Part shown: positions 11,029-22,682 of the stretch, piece by piece
Numbering within the stretch: the stretch's first letter is position 1
Layout: each line of letters begins with the position of its first letter
Origin: Paulinella micropora
Lineage: Eukaryota > Cercozoa > Imbricatea > Euglyphida
Assembly: GCA_009731375.1 (NCBI GenBank)
Contig: BJOX01000142.1
Location: 109,637-173,636 of the forward strand
Length of the DNA stretch: 64,000 nucleotides
Direction: 5' to 3'
Position numbers and translations under genes: made by a program
The notes under the pieces: model-generated
What the model was told of the DNA's origin: nothing
The model's input: only the letters and a program-made list of their open reading frames with translations
Databases searched by the model: none

Positions 11029-11165
11029 TGGTATATATACTATACATTGTATATACTTAATACATAATTCAACGAGTGAATATAAGAGCGGGCGCGAGAG
11101 ATATTATAGCAAACGAAAGGATGAATATAAGAGCAGGGCGAGTGAAAATATCTTCTCCTATTGGT

Positions 11166-11300
11166 GGCCAACCCCATGGTTGGCCTTGTCCAAGTAGATT
11201 TTTTAAAGGTTGGACACTTTTTGGTTATTAAATTCAATATTTATTATATAATTCTTCTTCGTATTACACATTTTTTATATTGTCCAACCTGTCCAACCTT
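11166..11300. repeat. GGTTGGCC palindrome and GGTTGGACA inverted repeats
   Basis: A perfect hairpin, GGCCAACC-CCAT-GGTTGGCC, sits at 11166-11185. It is followed by GGTTGGACA (~11208) and, ~75 bp further, two copies of its complement TGTCCAACC (~11281, ~11290). This lies between divergent small genes, so it may be regulatory or structural. Confidence 0.5.
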
Positions 11301-11578
11301 TTATTAAGAATTAGAAAAATTTTTTACCTCTCCCCTTTTATTACAAGATGTAAAATATGATGTCTCCCGCGGGGTATCGGCCGCGAACCACCCTGGCCTT
11401 CATTAATACTAAGAAGAATTGTCGCACTTAGCCTGTTCAATACCACTCACAGGTGTCCAAGTCGCCGCAACGGCGTTTTTGTATTTTTGGCGCAGATGAA
11501 TTTTCTATTTAAAATAATTAAAATAATATAACTATATATATAAGAGACATAATTCCGAGGACACCTCAATTCACTAGG

Positions 11579-11779
11579 GAAGAAATCGTTCAACGGAGAA
11601 GGGAAAGGGCGAAAGCATTTTTGAAGGCTCACCCTGATAAGTATAGAGCAAACGAGAAGGCATACTATTATAAGAACCAAGAGAGGATAAAATTACTGCG
11701 GAAGGAGAAATACGAAAAACAAAAAGCGGAATTGCTTGAATTAAGGGCGTTTCGTAATAACATGTTAAACAATATATAA
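11579..11779 (+). pseudogene. Small basic Tyr/Lys-rich protein, start lost
   Basis: An open frame of ~66 codons ending at 11779, rich in Arg, Lys, Glu and Tyr, including HPDKYRANEKAYYYKNQ. It has no ATG: a TAG stop at 11576 closes the frame, and the likely start region is in another frame just upstream, so a one-base deletion probably broke it. It resembles the basic protein at 54524-54709 in viral copy B. Confidence 0.45.
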
Positions 11780-11820
11780 TTTATTTTATATATAAAAATA
11801 TATATACTATTATATAAACC

Positions 11821-12334
11821 ATGGACACCTCTCACCGCCGATCGTACTGGACGTATGAAGACTTACAACTTCATTTGGATTACGTGAATGGAAATTACTT
11901 CCTAAATCTAGTTAATGCAGTTTCATTTATATCACCCGATGGAAAGTGGAACACGGCCGACTGGAAACTTGTAGATCGTATAGAAAAAGGGGAAGAACAA
12001 TATTGTTGTTGCTCACACGAGATTACCAAGAATTACATCATAAAAAATGTAAAAAAACGGGAGCGAAATGGTGCTAGGCTCTGAATGTATCAAGCGGTTT
12101 GAAAATGACAAAATGAACGAAGACCTGTCATTGCTCATCCGCACCATTGACAATCCGAACATTAAATTCTGTTGCTATTGTAAAAGCAATAGGGCGATTC
12201 CAAAAAAGGTAGTGGAAAAGTATCCAAATAGGGACAACTATTATCACAAAGCCTGCTTAATAAATAGATTGAAGTATTGCGAACGTTGCGGACAATACAA
12301 AGCATTTATAAAGTGCGGGTGCTTGAATAAGTAA
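11821..12334 (+). pseudogene. Cys/His-rich zinc-binding viral protein, one frameshift
   Basis: Two overlapping frames, 11821-12084 and 12068-12334, read as one gene broken by a single-base shift in an A-rich run near 12050-12070. The first ends with a cluster of Cys and His (QYCCCSHEI). The second starts with GSECIKRF, then has CCYC, a YHKAC and a CERCGQY pair. A CxC-H-x-I segment followed by a G-S-x-C-I box is a pattern I associate with small zinc proteins of large DNA viruses. An AT-rich TATATA run lies directly upstream of the ATG, as for other genes of this copy. The exact role is unknown; nucleic-acid binding is likely. Confidence 0.5.
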
Positions 12335-12476
12335 GAAAAGAAAGAAGTTATTTTTTTTGTCATAACGATATATAAAAAATTATAATTTCCTGTTAAGGAC
12401 AACATCATACATGGATATACAGATATATAGAATAATTAATTTATTTTTATAAAAAAGATTCGAGCGACTATATAAT

Positions 12477-14927
12477 ATGACCGCGCCGACACTGACCAAT
12501 GGAGAATGGTATTGGAAACAAGAAGAAGCACTGAGAGATAAACCACTTGATGAGGTTCTTATCAAGTGGGGAAATAAACAATTCGCAACTGTTTCATCTC
12601 AAGAGGATTTCATTGAATTGATTGAAAAAACGCCCGATGACCAAAAGCAATACTATGAAGTATTAATGGAAAACAAACCCCAACGAATGTTTGCCGTTAT
12701 CGATGGCGATGAATTATCAATCTCACGAGAAAAAATGTATGAGCGGTGGAACACACTTATGGAAAATGTATTTGCTAATGTGGGTTTGAAGTATAATCCC
12801 AAAAAAGCCAAATACTTGGATGCAAGCAAGAATGGTAAAATGTCGTGCCATTTTTTTTACGATAACGGCTTGGTGTTTAAAAACTGCGAAACACAAAAAG
12901 AGTTTTGGAAGTATGTGGAAGTAGTGATTGAAAAAGATTATCCTGACATCTGTTTCACGTTTGAACGAGCCGACAAGAATATTGAATTGCGAACCATACT
13001 TAATATTTTCGTCTATAACAAAAACAGGGCTTTCCGCACTATCTACTCTCATAAAGAGGATAGCGACCGCGTTTTGCTTCCGTATTCATACATCCCAAAA
13101 ACAAACACCTTGAAACTGCTACAAGATGTGGAAATTGACGATTATTTGATTATGCGCCCCGATGACAATACATTTTACGACATCAAAATTCCCGAATATA
13201 CAACTTTGAAACGATATCAACATATTACATTGGACGAAATACGCGAAATTATACTCCGCAAAATACCAAATGTAGAAATTGTTGAAATAAAGCAGAGAAT
13301 GTTTGTTTTAAAAACCATAGGGACACGAGTGTGTATTATAAACGGGGAAGAAAATAACAGCGACAATTGCTATGTAGTGTGGAGAAGAGACGGGCTGTAT
13401 TTCTACTGCCACGATAGTAGTTGCGAGGGTAAAGGTATGAAAACTCACGAATTATCACCCCCCATCGTCCGTGAGATCAACACGATTGATGACCTGCGCC
13501 GACTCGCCAGCGAATGTAATAGTATAGAAAAATTCAAAGAGTTGATAGACACTGCTTTGGCCTGGATGAATGAATCATACACTTTTGCTAACTTGGCAAA
13601 GCCGACTATAATTGAAGAATAGGTTGATTCCAAAGGCAAGAAGGTATTCCGCTACAAGACGGAATCAGCAATGGAATCATTCTTTAAAAACAAAAGAGTA
13701 AAGACCAACTTATCAAAGGAGGACTGGATAGCACTAGGTAAAAACCCCGCCAAATTGAATGTTGTTGATTTGTATAAAATATGGACTACACACCCGAGAA
13801 GACGCGAAGTAAATGACGTAATCTTTGACCCCAAGGCATACTTTGACAACGACAAACAAGGGTTTTATAACTTGCTTAAGGGTTTTGAAATTCCAGCGGA
13901 CACATTAGGACACGTAAAATCATTCACGGCAGAAGAAGAAAAAAATGAAGCATTCTTTCAACATATCCTAAACAGATGGTGCGGGGGAAGGCAGGACATA
14001 TACAAAAAGGTGCTTGATATGTTTGCGAGCATTTACCAAAAGCCGTGGCAAAAACTACACTTATCATTAGTTTTGACAAGCACTGAACGAGCAGGTAAGG
14101 GTATTATTCTTGAAATATTCAAAGACATAATAGGTGCCGATTATTACTTCCAGCCGACCGACGTTAGAGAAATATTAGGCGATTTCAATGCGCAACTCGC
14201 AAAATCAATTGTAGTATTTATGGACGAAATGGTTTGGGGTGGTGATAAAGAACGAGCGGGAACAATTAAGAAACTCGTATCAGAAAACACGCTCACTCTT
14301 AAACCAAAATATTTACCAAATCTAACATTAGAAAATATGTTATTTCTAGTCCTTGCTTCAAACGAAGAATGGGTAGTGCCAGCGGGCACCACAGAGCAAC
14401 GATGGCTAGCCCTTGAAGTTTCTGATGAACTTGCACTTATGAAAACAGACGAAAAGAGAAAAGTGATTGCTGATATTAGATCTATTGACAGGCAACGACT
14501 GGCGAAGTTTCTCCTTGAAAGAGACCTAAGCGAGTTTAACGACCGCGAAACAATCATTACGAAGGGGCTACGAGAACAAAAAGTAAAATCTCTTTCAAAG
14601 TTAAGAAAGTGGTGGTTGGATTGCTTAAACTTAGGATATATTACACATGAATTTCCAGGAATTCGTTTTGGTGAAGAAGTTTCAAAAGAAGAATTGTATG
14701 ATGTGTATAAAGCAAATGCGAATGACCCGCACACTTCGCGGGTTAGTTTCTGGACTAGTCTTAGAAAACTAATGCCAAATATGGTAGAAAAAAAGAAAAC
14801 GATGGAAGCAGGCACGCGACTTAGATACGTAGATTTACCAACATTAGAAGAATGTAAAAATCAATGGAAGGTTATTTATGGTGATAATGAATGGGCTTTT
14901 GACGATGACGACGACGATGATGAATAA
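12477..14927 (+). pseudogene. AEP primase-SF3 helicase, interrupted by one TAG
   Basis: Two plus-strand blocks in the same frame, 12477-13622 (381 residues) and 13671-14927 (418 residues), separated by one TAG at 13620 and 16 further sense codons. The first block looks like an archaeo-eukaryotic primase: FAVIDGDE (residues ~72-79, metal-binding), SCHFF (~123-127), a YNKNRAFR segment (~180-187) and a C-x4-C zinc element (CHDSSC, ~311-316). The second is a superfamily 3 helicase: Walker A-like TERAGKGI (~138-145), Walker B VVFMDE (~181-186) and the motif C asparagine in LVLASNEE (~227-233), with a downstream arginine (~244). It fits D5-type viral primase-helicases that open and prime DNA at replication forks. 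The C-terminus ends in an Asp run. CTATATAAT precedes the start. The TAG may be decay from a sense codon. Confidence 0.8.
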
Positions 14928-14970
14928 ACAATATAAAAACGGATTTTTTTTTGTTCTGCTTATATATAGC

Positions 14971-15621
14971 ATGTCTACCAAAAAAAGATTATCTAAGTCA
15001 AATAGAAAAATGGACTCATTTAAGTAGCGACATAAAACTGCCAACAAGCAAATCGCTCAAACCTGAAATTATCGCATTTTACGAAAAATACCGACCCGAA
15101 CAAAAACCAGAGGGTGTCAATGTTGAAGTTTTATTGCCTTCCGTCATACGATGAAGAACGTCGTTTGTAATGACGAACCAGAAACGATAGAACTATATAC
15201 GCCCTTTAAAGAAAGTGATTTGAAGGAAACTGGTATCACCAAAATCAAGACCAATGTGGGAGAAGAACTGGCCAAAAAAGAAATGCATGTTTTAGAAGCG
15301 CCAAATGAGAGGAAAACACCGATTAAAGCAAAGCGAAATCCGCCCGAGAACGGGTATGGTTGCTATGAAATAATAACGGCACATTTGAAATTATCAAAAG
15401 ACCCGTTTAATTTCTTGTATATGAAAGTGGAAGACCGCACGACAATGCAGGAGGATATGAAGAAATGGCACGAGAGTAGATACGCGCACATACCACCAGA
15501 ACAACGACCTATTCTTAAATATGGTAAGTTAGACTATAAGACATTTTTACGCGATGTCTTATCTCAACACGAAGGCAAACTAACAACACTAAAAGATATG
15601 TATGACAGGTTTCATATGTAA
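14971..15621 (+). pseudogene. Conserved viral protein of unknown function (copy A)
   Basis: Starts at ATG 14971 just after a TATATATA box. The frame shifts in an A-run near 14980 and again near 15150, where the stop of 14951-15154 overlaps the next frame 15151-15621. The N-terminal half matches the gene at 58294-58743 in viral copy B: a DYL-x2-IEKW box, a KP-E/D-I segment, FYE-x-Y and a later DLKET. Its presence in both copies marks it as a core gene of this virus group. No catalytic motif seen. The C-terminal half (15300-15621) is charged and has no visible counterpart in copy B. Confidence 0.55.
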
Positions 15622-16254
15622 TCTGCGGTTAGTGCTATATCTCTCATAACATCAATTTTGAAAAATGATGGGTTAAATGAAACAGGCTTGTCGGAGTTTT
15701 TGGATTTATAATAAACATTCAATGAAATGTTCGCGCCTTCTGCACAGGTTACAGAAACTCTGTTAGTTGGATAAGTTTCAATACGACCCGTTTTTTTAAC
15801 CGTTTGTCCGCTTATATCATTGCGGGGTTGTAATCTCCCACGCCAAAAGAACTTGTGTTGTTGTTGTTTTTTGAATAATCCATTCACAACTAAACTCCTC
15901 GTTGCTAAAAGCAGGAAAATAATCAGTTATTTCAGTTTCAAGACTATAAGCATATTTACCATCATCAAAATAAAATTGAAATTGAAAAGACCCATTGCCC
16001 ACTGGATTTGCCGCCATTGTTAAACAGCCCGAAAAAGAGACAATTATATACTGACCAACTGCTAAATTGGATATCGTTTTGCTACCAACTCCCGATGTGT
16101 CAAGAGTTGTAAATGATGTGCCAGTCATTGCGGATCTGAGTGCTGTAGAGTTATACACATTTTGAATAACTCGTGTCAGTGTTGGAGTAGCAGTGACGGC
16201 AATAGTTTTAGTATCTATTGACTGCTGTTCTTGCGATCGGCCAAATATATTCAT
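15612..16254 (-). pseudogene. Beta-rich viral protein, antisense to its neighbours
   Basis: Two minus-strand frames, 16299-15817 and 15887-15612, read as one gene of ~210 residues with a frameshift between 15.83 and 15.88 kb. I prefer the start MNIFGRSQEQQ at 16254. The sequence is rich in Thr, Ser, Val and aromatic residues in alternating patterns, including NLAVGQYIIVSFSGCL and FQFQFYFDDG, which suggests a beta-sandwich or jelly-roll fold. It lies head to head with the fibre gene, with about 50 bp between starts. It may be a minor virion or spike protein. I do not recognise a family. Confidence 0.45.
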
Positions 16255-16301
16255 ATTTTTAAAACTATATATTCTACGATATAAAATAATTCTATTCAAT
16301 T

Positions 16302-18837
16302 ATGAACCATTTGGGCAATCCATGGACATATCATTTTTTTACGGCTCTGTCATAGTGGATGAGAATTTAGAAATTGATGGAGTATTATATGGCGATCATA
16401 TTGAAGCAAACTCAATACAAGCAAGGACTGACGACATAACAATATCATCGCGAAATAATAACTCCTCTTTGTTGATATCTGATACTGGTTATGTGTCAAT
16501 TAATAACGAATACGATTTACCATTAGCGGACGGCACGGCTAATCAAGTATTAAAAACAGATGGGTTGGGCAATACTTCATTTGCTACATTATCTTCAAGT
16601 TATATAAGCGACTTGAATTAGATAAATTAACGGATGTAACAATAACAGGCACACCCAACAACAATCAATTGCTTATTTATAGCACGGGGCAATGGAGAAA
16701 TACGACATCACCCTTTCTAAGATTAGATGGAATTTTCACTATGACGGGAACATTAAATATGGGAGGGCAAAGCATAACAAATGTAAATCTTGTTGATGGC
16801 ATTGATGTTTCTGTTCTTGATGGCTCGGTGGTTAAACTAACAGGAGACCAAACCATAGCAGGGGCTAAAATATTTATTGACAAAATATCAACATGGTATG
16901 GGAAACCAATAATCATAGGCAGATCAACAAAAGGAATGGGTGCGACTGGTGGTTTAGAATTGTATGGTAATTATGGTGATTTCACTGGTGGTGTGCATAT
17001 CCAAGCAATTACATCACAATTCAATTATCCTACTTTTTCATTAATCAATTTACAACACGATACTATAAGTTTAGCCTTTGATGCTTATATGGGTTCTGTT
17101 GGATGGTACGCAAATTCAAACTTTATGATTTATAAATATAATTACATTGTCCGTTTTAACAATGCTGGGGGTATGCGTTTTTATGGGGACTTAGATATGA
17201 ACTCAAACAACATAACAAGTGCTGGAACAATTACTTCAACTGCTGGCATGACTACAACCACATTAACAACGAGCGGATTATTAACAGCAGATGGCGGTTG
17301 CAAGTTATCTATTCAAAATAAAGTAGATGGATGAACTGGACAGGGTATATTTCTGTGGGATACAGACAACACAGGATGGGGGATTTATATGGCTCAGCCA
17401 GGGGCAGGTAAAAGTCTATCTGGAGGGTCTGCGGTTGCAGGCAACGATATTTCAGGCTTTGCTATAAGATTTAGGTCTGGTTTTGCTTCAACAGATGGTT
17501 TTGTGTGGGAAAATTCTAATGAACAATCGTTAATGTCATTAAATGGGGCAACGGAACTTTATGGACAAACGGATTGATAACGGCTAGTGCGGGAATATCA
17601 ACAACAACATTAACGACGAGTAATAAAATAACAACAGCACTAGGCAAACCGATAATTATAGGAAACACAACAAAATCAGCAAATGGGGCGACAGGGGGCT
17701 TAGAATTATACGGGACGGCTTCAAATATCGGAGGGGCACATTTACAAGCAATAACAACGGCGGATGCTTATCCAACATTTCAATTATTAAACTGGGCACA
17801 CGATAACATCAATTTATATTTTGATTGTTATTACAACGGGACGAGCATATTATCTTCCAGCACTTCTTCAAATTTTCAAATAGCGAAATACTTAAACAAA
17901 CTAAGTTTTAATTATAAAAATGGCGGAACACTTGGGCAGTCTATAACGATGACAGAGGCGATATCTATTGATACAGCGGGATTATTAGCGACGAAGGCTA
18001 TTACGGCGAGTGGATTAATAACGGCGAATGCGGGTTTACATACACGGGAGTGCTAACGACCACAACATTAACTAGTGGAGCAAAGATAGGAATACAAGGA
18101 GGAACAGACGGGACGAATGCGAGAGGAATATTTATGTGGGAGACAGCAAATACAGACTGGGGCATTTATATGTCTCAATCTGGTGCGAGTAAATCATTAA
18201 GTGGAGGAACAGCACTAGCAGGTGGCGTTGGAGGTGGTATAACAAGTTATGCTTTAAGATTTAGATGTGGCACGAACACAACGGAAGGTTTTATATGGGA
18301 AAATCGTAATGCTGTTTTAATGTCTTTAAGAGCAAGCGATGGGCAATTATGGGTATCGTCTAATCCAATTCAATATTCAGACAGGAGAAAAAAAAGAAGA
18401 TATAAAGGAATGCTTAGGCTTAGATTTTATTAATAAATTAAATCCAGTCTGCTATCGTATGATAGATGATAAAAAAATGTAGGACTGGCTTAATAGCACA
18501 AGAATTGGAGGACATACTAACAGAAATGAATATGCTAGATTTTGGCGGTTTTATAAAAGAAACAATTATGGTTCCGTGTCCAAAGCAAAGAAAAGAATGC
18601 GAATTGAAAGGTGTGAGTGTTAATCCAGAAGATGTTAAATGTGTTGATAGTGGCGATGTTGGTTATGGTATAGGATGTTCAGAATTTATTGCCCCGTTAA
18701 TTAAGGCCACACAGGAGTTATCGGAAAAGGTAGTTAATTTAGAAAAAGAAAATAAACTTTTACTTAATATACTACAAGACCAAACCAACCAATTAGCAGA
18801 AATACGAGCAGTCGTTTTTTCAAATGTCAAACAATAA
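16302..18837 (+). pseudogene. Fibre / tail-spike-like protein with S74 chaperone domain
   Basis: A run of plus-strand frames (16322-16621, 16669-17334, 17389-17577, 17574-18056, 18050-18433, 18466-18837) reads as one ~830-residue protein. It is broken by shifts near 16620, 17570, 18050 and 18440-18470 and by a TGA at 17332. The N-terminal part is beta-rich with a LTDVTITG segment, a pattern shared with phage tail fibres. The middle has at least two repeats with GGLELYG, HLQAIT and G-I-Y/F-M-W-x-T-A/D-N. The end has SDRRKK, then KLNPVCYR, then TGLIAQELEDIL, the order of the intramolecular chaperone of endosialidases and fibres (peptidase S74). A short helical tail follows. S74 domains trimerise the fibre and then cut themselves off. 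Likely role: host attachment. ATG 16302 or 16322 are both possible, because a T-run separates their frames. Confidence 0.7.
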
Positions 18838-19180
18838 TACAACTAGACTTCACAGACCACCGCCTATTATGGATATGGATGGCGAACTAACTCCAGAATT
18901 AAAGTCTCGTGTTCTTGAAGTAGAACTAAAGACTGAGGAAAAAAAAGTAGAGCACGAATTGGAAGATAACTGGAATTGTTGTTGTATAAAAAACAGACCG
19001 ACCGACAGCCGACTTATTAAATACTTATTTCAAATGGGTATCATTATTGCCATTATAACCCTTTGTATCGTGAGGCTATCTGAAAAGAACTTACCTTGTG
19101 AGGTTGCTAATACTTATGTCGGAATTTTAACACTATTGATTGGCATATGCCTTCCATCGCCTTCTTCAAGTAATAAGTGA
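18824..19180 (+). CDS. Small two-helix membrane protein
   Basis: 118 residues, overlapping the end of the fibre gene by 14 bases. An acidic/basic N-terminal domain (residues 1-65), then a CCC cluster, then two hydrophobic segments: MGIIIAIITLCIV (~75-88) and YVGILTLLIGICL (~98-111). The overlap with the fibre gene suggests co-expression. It could be a virion membrane or release protein. No family recognised. Confidence 0.5.
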   Translation: MSNNNTTRLHRPPPIMDMDGELTPELKSRVLEVELKTEEKKVEHELEDNWNCCCIKNRPTDSRLIKYLFQMGIIIAIITLCIVRLSEKNLPCEVANTYVGILTLLIGICLPSPSSSNK

Positions 19181-19417
19181 GCACTCGTATAAATGTATTT
19201 TATACCATGAACTATCGCTGGCGCAGATTAAAGGAACCGCATCATCAAAACTAACACACCAATCACTCATAGGCTTATACACACATTTAAATTTAGTTTC
19301 AATACCTTTCTGAATACAATAAGCACACACATCTCGCTTTGTTTGATTTACTCTGCTATAAAAGTCGCAGGCAGTCCGAGCAATTGTTGAGCACACGAAT
19401 AGCAATATTAATAACAT
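19166..19417 (-). CDS. Small Cys-rich secreted protein candidate
   Basis: 83 residues on the minus strand. It begins with a signal-peptide-like hydrophobic stretch (MLLILLFVCSTIA), then has about seven further cysteines, including a CAYC pair, in a short exported domain. Its 3' end overlaps that of the membrane protein. A small disulphide-rich secreted product could act at the cell surface or in the virion. The size and isolation of the frame keep confidence moderate. Confidence 0.4.
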   Translation of the reverse strand: MLLILLFVCSTIARTACDFYSRVNQTKRDVCAYCIQKGIETKFKCVYKPMSDWCVSFDDAVPLICASDSSWYKIHLYECSLIT

Positions 19418-19468
19418 TATATATTATCTTTTTGTTTGATTATGTTATTATAAATCACTTCTCGTTGC

Positions 19469-19633
19469 TTATCTGATCGGTAAGCGGTAAAGTATATTTT
19501 CAGGTTTTCTAAAAATATTGGGGTTTCTATTCACTAAGTTCTGAGTGATGCGGATTTGGTCTATCTCCTTTCCAAGTTTTTCCAACTCTTCAAGTTGTTG
19601 CTCGTCTTTGCTTTTTTCTTTTTTATTACCCAT
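19469..19633 (-). CDS. Small charged protein with MGNKK start
   Basis: 54 residues from the ATG at 19633. The start MGNKKEKSK resembles an N-myristoylation signal, and a Glu/Leu-rich helix follows. It is divergently transcribed from the gene at 19658, with a 24-bp gap. The ORF can be extended upstream to 19777, but that would overlap the neighbour. Function unknown. Confidence 0.35.
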   Translation of the reverse strand: MGNKKEKSKDEQQLEELEKLGKEIDQIRITQNLVNRNPNIFRKPENILYRLPIR

Positions 19634-19657
19634 GTTATATAATAGCGGATAAAAAAA

Positions 19658-20746
19658 ATGCCACACGAAAAACCATTTTTTACGTATTATAACGAAATTA
19701 GACGCGAATATAAGTATTTGTCGGATGGAGCAGATGATTTTTGGACTGAACAAGTTAATGAAGGTATCAATAATCAAGCCCGCGAGAGGCTTAGAGCGGA
19801 TAGATTGTTGGATGCTTCAACAAGGGGGGGGGGGGGGANNNNNNNNNNGGGGGGGAATACTATGGAGGATTTAAAAGATAGGATTAGTGCGTTGGACAAT
19901 AAGCAAAGTATTTATGCAAACATGAATTACGATGAACTGAAAGCGCACCTCCAAGATGACGGCGTTGATATGAAGGAATTTGAAAGAAAACACGGAACTG
20001 CCCCCATAAACGAACAAATGATTGAAATGCAAAAATTAGCAATGGCTACTGATAAATATGATATAATGCACATAGAAGACAATATTTAGCAAATGAAGCG
20101 TGATATAACACAATTGGTAAAACAAGAATATAAAGAAGAAGACTTAAAACGATTAACCGATAAGGGTTTAACGTATATGAAAAACAAAGGCAAAGCGGAC
20201 AAAACTCGCGTAATACGAAGAGAGGATAGAAAGCAAGCGGAGCAGGAATATAAGGAATGGAAAGAAAACCGAGAAGAGTGGGAGAGAAAACACCCAGATG
20301 ATGCTTTAATAGAAGCACAGATAGGCGACGAACACAAGATGCTTGTGCCACGAATAACTGATGATCCCCGAAATGTAGATAGATTTGTTAATGCTATTAT
20401 TAGAAGTATTCAAGAGATAATTATGGGTCCCAGACATAATAGATTACTTAACGTTGCTACAGGTGTTGGGCGATATGGTGTGAGAAGGCTAGCGTGGGGG
20501 CAGATATTGAGATTAGTTGCCAACAATCCACAACTACGTGCAATGAATGTTGGATTACTTGGAAGAAGAAGAGCAGATGCTTTCAATACCCTTTTGCTAG
20601 CACTAGCAAGAAATGAAGCGCCACAGGGTTTGCCTCCGCCTAATCCTCTTTTGATCGCAAGCGGACAGCAAAGAATAGGTGATTATGTATTAAGTGAATA
20701 TGCGCGCAGATTAGCCACTGAAATAAAATGCGTGGCAAGTTTTTAA
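19658..20746 (+). pseudogene. Viral protein of unknown function, TAG and gap inside
   Basis: Two blocks in one frame, 19658-20089 and 20093-20746, separated by one TAG at 20087. A 10-N gap flanked by G runs (19824-19855) interrupts the first block, so the sequence there is unreliable. The N-terminal half is charged and helical. The C-terminal half has a hydrophobic/Arg-rich stretch around RRLAWGQILRLV and MNVGLLGRRRADAF. It lies directly upstream of, and slightly overlaps, the PLA2-like virion gene, a position typical of virion or core proteins. No family recognised. Confidence 0.45.
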
Positions 20747-22675
20747 AACAGGCGTAGAGACTATGACAATTGCTGGTCTTGCAAAAGCACTTAAAGCAAT
20801 ATGTAAAACATGGTCTGCTCAACCAGATGCTCTCATTAAGTTGGAAGAAGAACGAATTCATACCGAGGGAAGTAGTTATAATGGTGGGGGCACACGAGTG
20901 GAAAGCCGTCTTCAATTAGAAGATAGAACTCGTGGCAAATTTCCTTACATTCTACCACCAGATGCTTTGGACTTAGTTGCTTTTGAACATGATTTATTGT
21001 ATGCGTCAGGCGACAAGAATGTCCAAGACTTTGCCGATAAACGATATTTTGAAAGAATTACCAACATGAGTGATTATCTAACGAGTAATGGATTGGCTAC
21101 GGCCGAAGTTGCCAAGAGTATTTTTGACAATTACAACTCAATGTTTTCAAAAGCGGATATATCTAGAATGGCCTTGGAAGCACAGGGGAGGGCACGTGGC
21201 GGAGTATCTTTTTGGGATGCAATGAAGTTTTGGAAAACTATCAAAACCACTCCTCCAGATGCGAAGTATAATGGATTTATAGGCGATGTAGATAAAACAT
21301 TGATGTCCATGATTGGTATCATGAAAAATGTGGGCAGTTTTGACAAGGATGCAACATTTAAAGTAAATAAAGTAGTAAATCCTGCTACATTTAATAAACA
21401 ATATGCCGAACTCGTTGATGGTTTTAATAAAATGGTTAAATCGCAAGAAACAGCCGATGGTGTGAAAGGATATTCTTTTATCGCACCAGCAAATGTAACT
21501 ACAATTAATAATTTTGTAGAAAAATAAATACACAGAGCACCAAAGATATTCCACCAAGTATAGAGAAGGAAATAATTGTTGAGGTTAAGCCCACGCTAAA
21601 TCAAACAGAAATGGTGGTAGCACCTATGGATTCAATCGGACTTGGTAATAACTTGGATATACTTCAAGACAAGACATCCCAAGTGAAGCATTTGAAAGGA
21701 TTTGTTAATTTGCTAAAAAAGAAAACTGGAAAGAAAATATCTTTGACATTGTCAGATTATGACAAACCTGTTAGTGGATGGGAAAAGGCTATAAGGCAAG
21801 CATTAAATAAAGGGGCTAGTAAGTCAGATATAGCAGAGGTAGATGATGTATTAGATAAGAGAATTTATGAAGAAGTGAGGGGTAAATTGACACCAGAACA
21901 AATGAAGCAATTGGAGGATTTAGAATAGAAGGATTCAGAATTTGGAAAGGCGACACCAACACCAGCACCACAAACCATGCCACCAGCACCACAACCTCAA
22001 CCAACGCCTGAACCAAAACCAATACCAGCACCATCACCGCCAAATCCACAAGTAGCCGCATTCGTAGAGGAACCTGTTCAACCGCCACAGAATAATTTAA
22101 AAGAAGAACCAGATAATGCCACAACTAATGCCCAAATGGTTGATAGTATGAGAAGTATTGATAAATTGGTTGATAAGATTATGAGAAAATCTCCCGCCGA
22201 TGAAAGAGAAGACTTAATGGCACTTATTCGTTTTCTAATGACAAGCGACCAAAATGGTGGAATTGGCACTTCGCAAACAAACCCACTTATTAAAGGCAAC
22301 GAACAAAGACGCGATCGTGTGCTAGCAACCAAGAGTGATTTTGAATCACTAGACAACACACTTTATAGCAACACAAACAACCACTTTATGGTGAATAAAT
22401 ACAATAGAGCAGTCATTCAGACCAGAATGAACGAAAAAAGAGAGTTTCCCAAAATGAAACGAAAACTGACGAGAAACTTTCCCGCTGAAATCCCGCGACA
22501 AGTTTAAACTCGCCCAGAAAGAAAGGATTTTAAACCGCTCGTCAATCCTCCGAGTAATTATGCTTTTGGTAGTCCTTACTCTCCTTATTTCTATAATTAT
22601 GCTTCACCACCCCAACTATTTGGTGCTGAATATGATATTTATAGATATAATCCAAACTATTTTCAAAATCCATAA
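20728..22675 (+). pseudogene. PLA2-like virion protein (VP1-like), broken
   Basis: One gene in several pieces: 20763-21527, 21611-21928 and 21977-22675. The likely start is ATG 20728; a T-run shift near 20742 moves the reading into the 20763 frame. A further shift lies in the A-run at ~21520, and stops at 21926 (TAG) and 22505 (TAA) are followed by in-frame sequence. The N-terminal region holds the phospholipase A2-like motif D-x2-A-x2-HD-x2-Y (DLVAFEHDLLY, residues ~70-80 of the first piece) with a second Asp in FADKRYF. This is the catalytic His-Asp pattern of parvoviral VP1 and of PLA2 domains in adintovirus and Polinton virion proteins. It is followed by helical sequence and a Pro-rich linker (~21960-22090). 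Such domains breach the endosomal membrane during entry. The broken frame implies loss of function. Confidence 0.65.
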
Positions 22676-22682
22676 TATAGTA

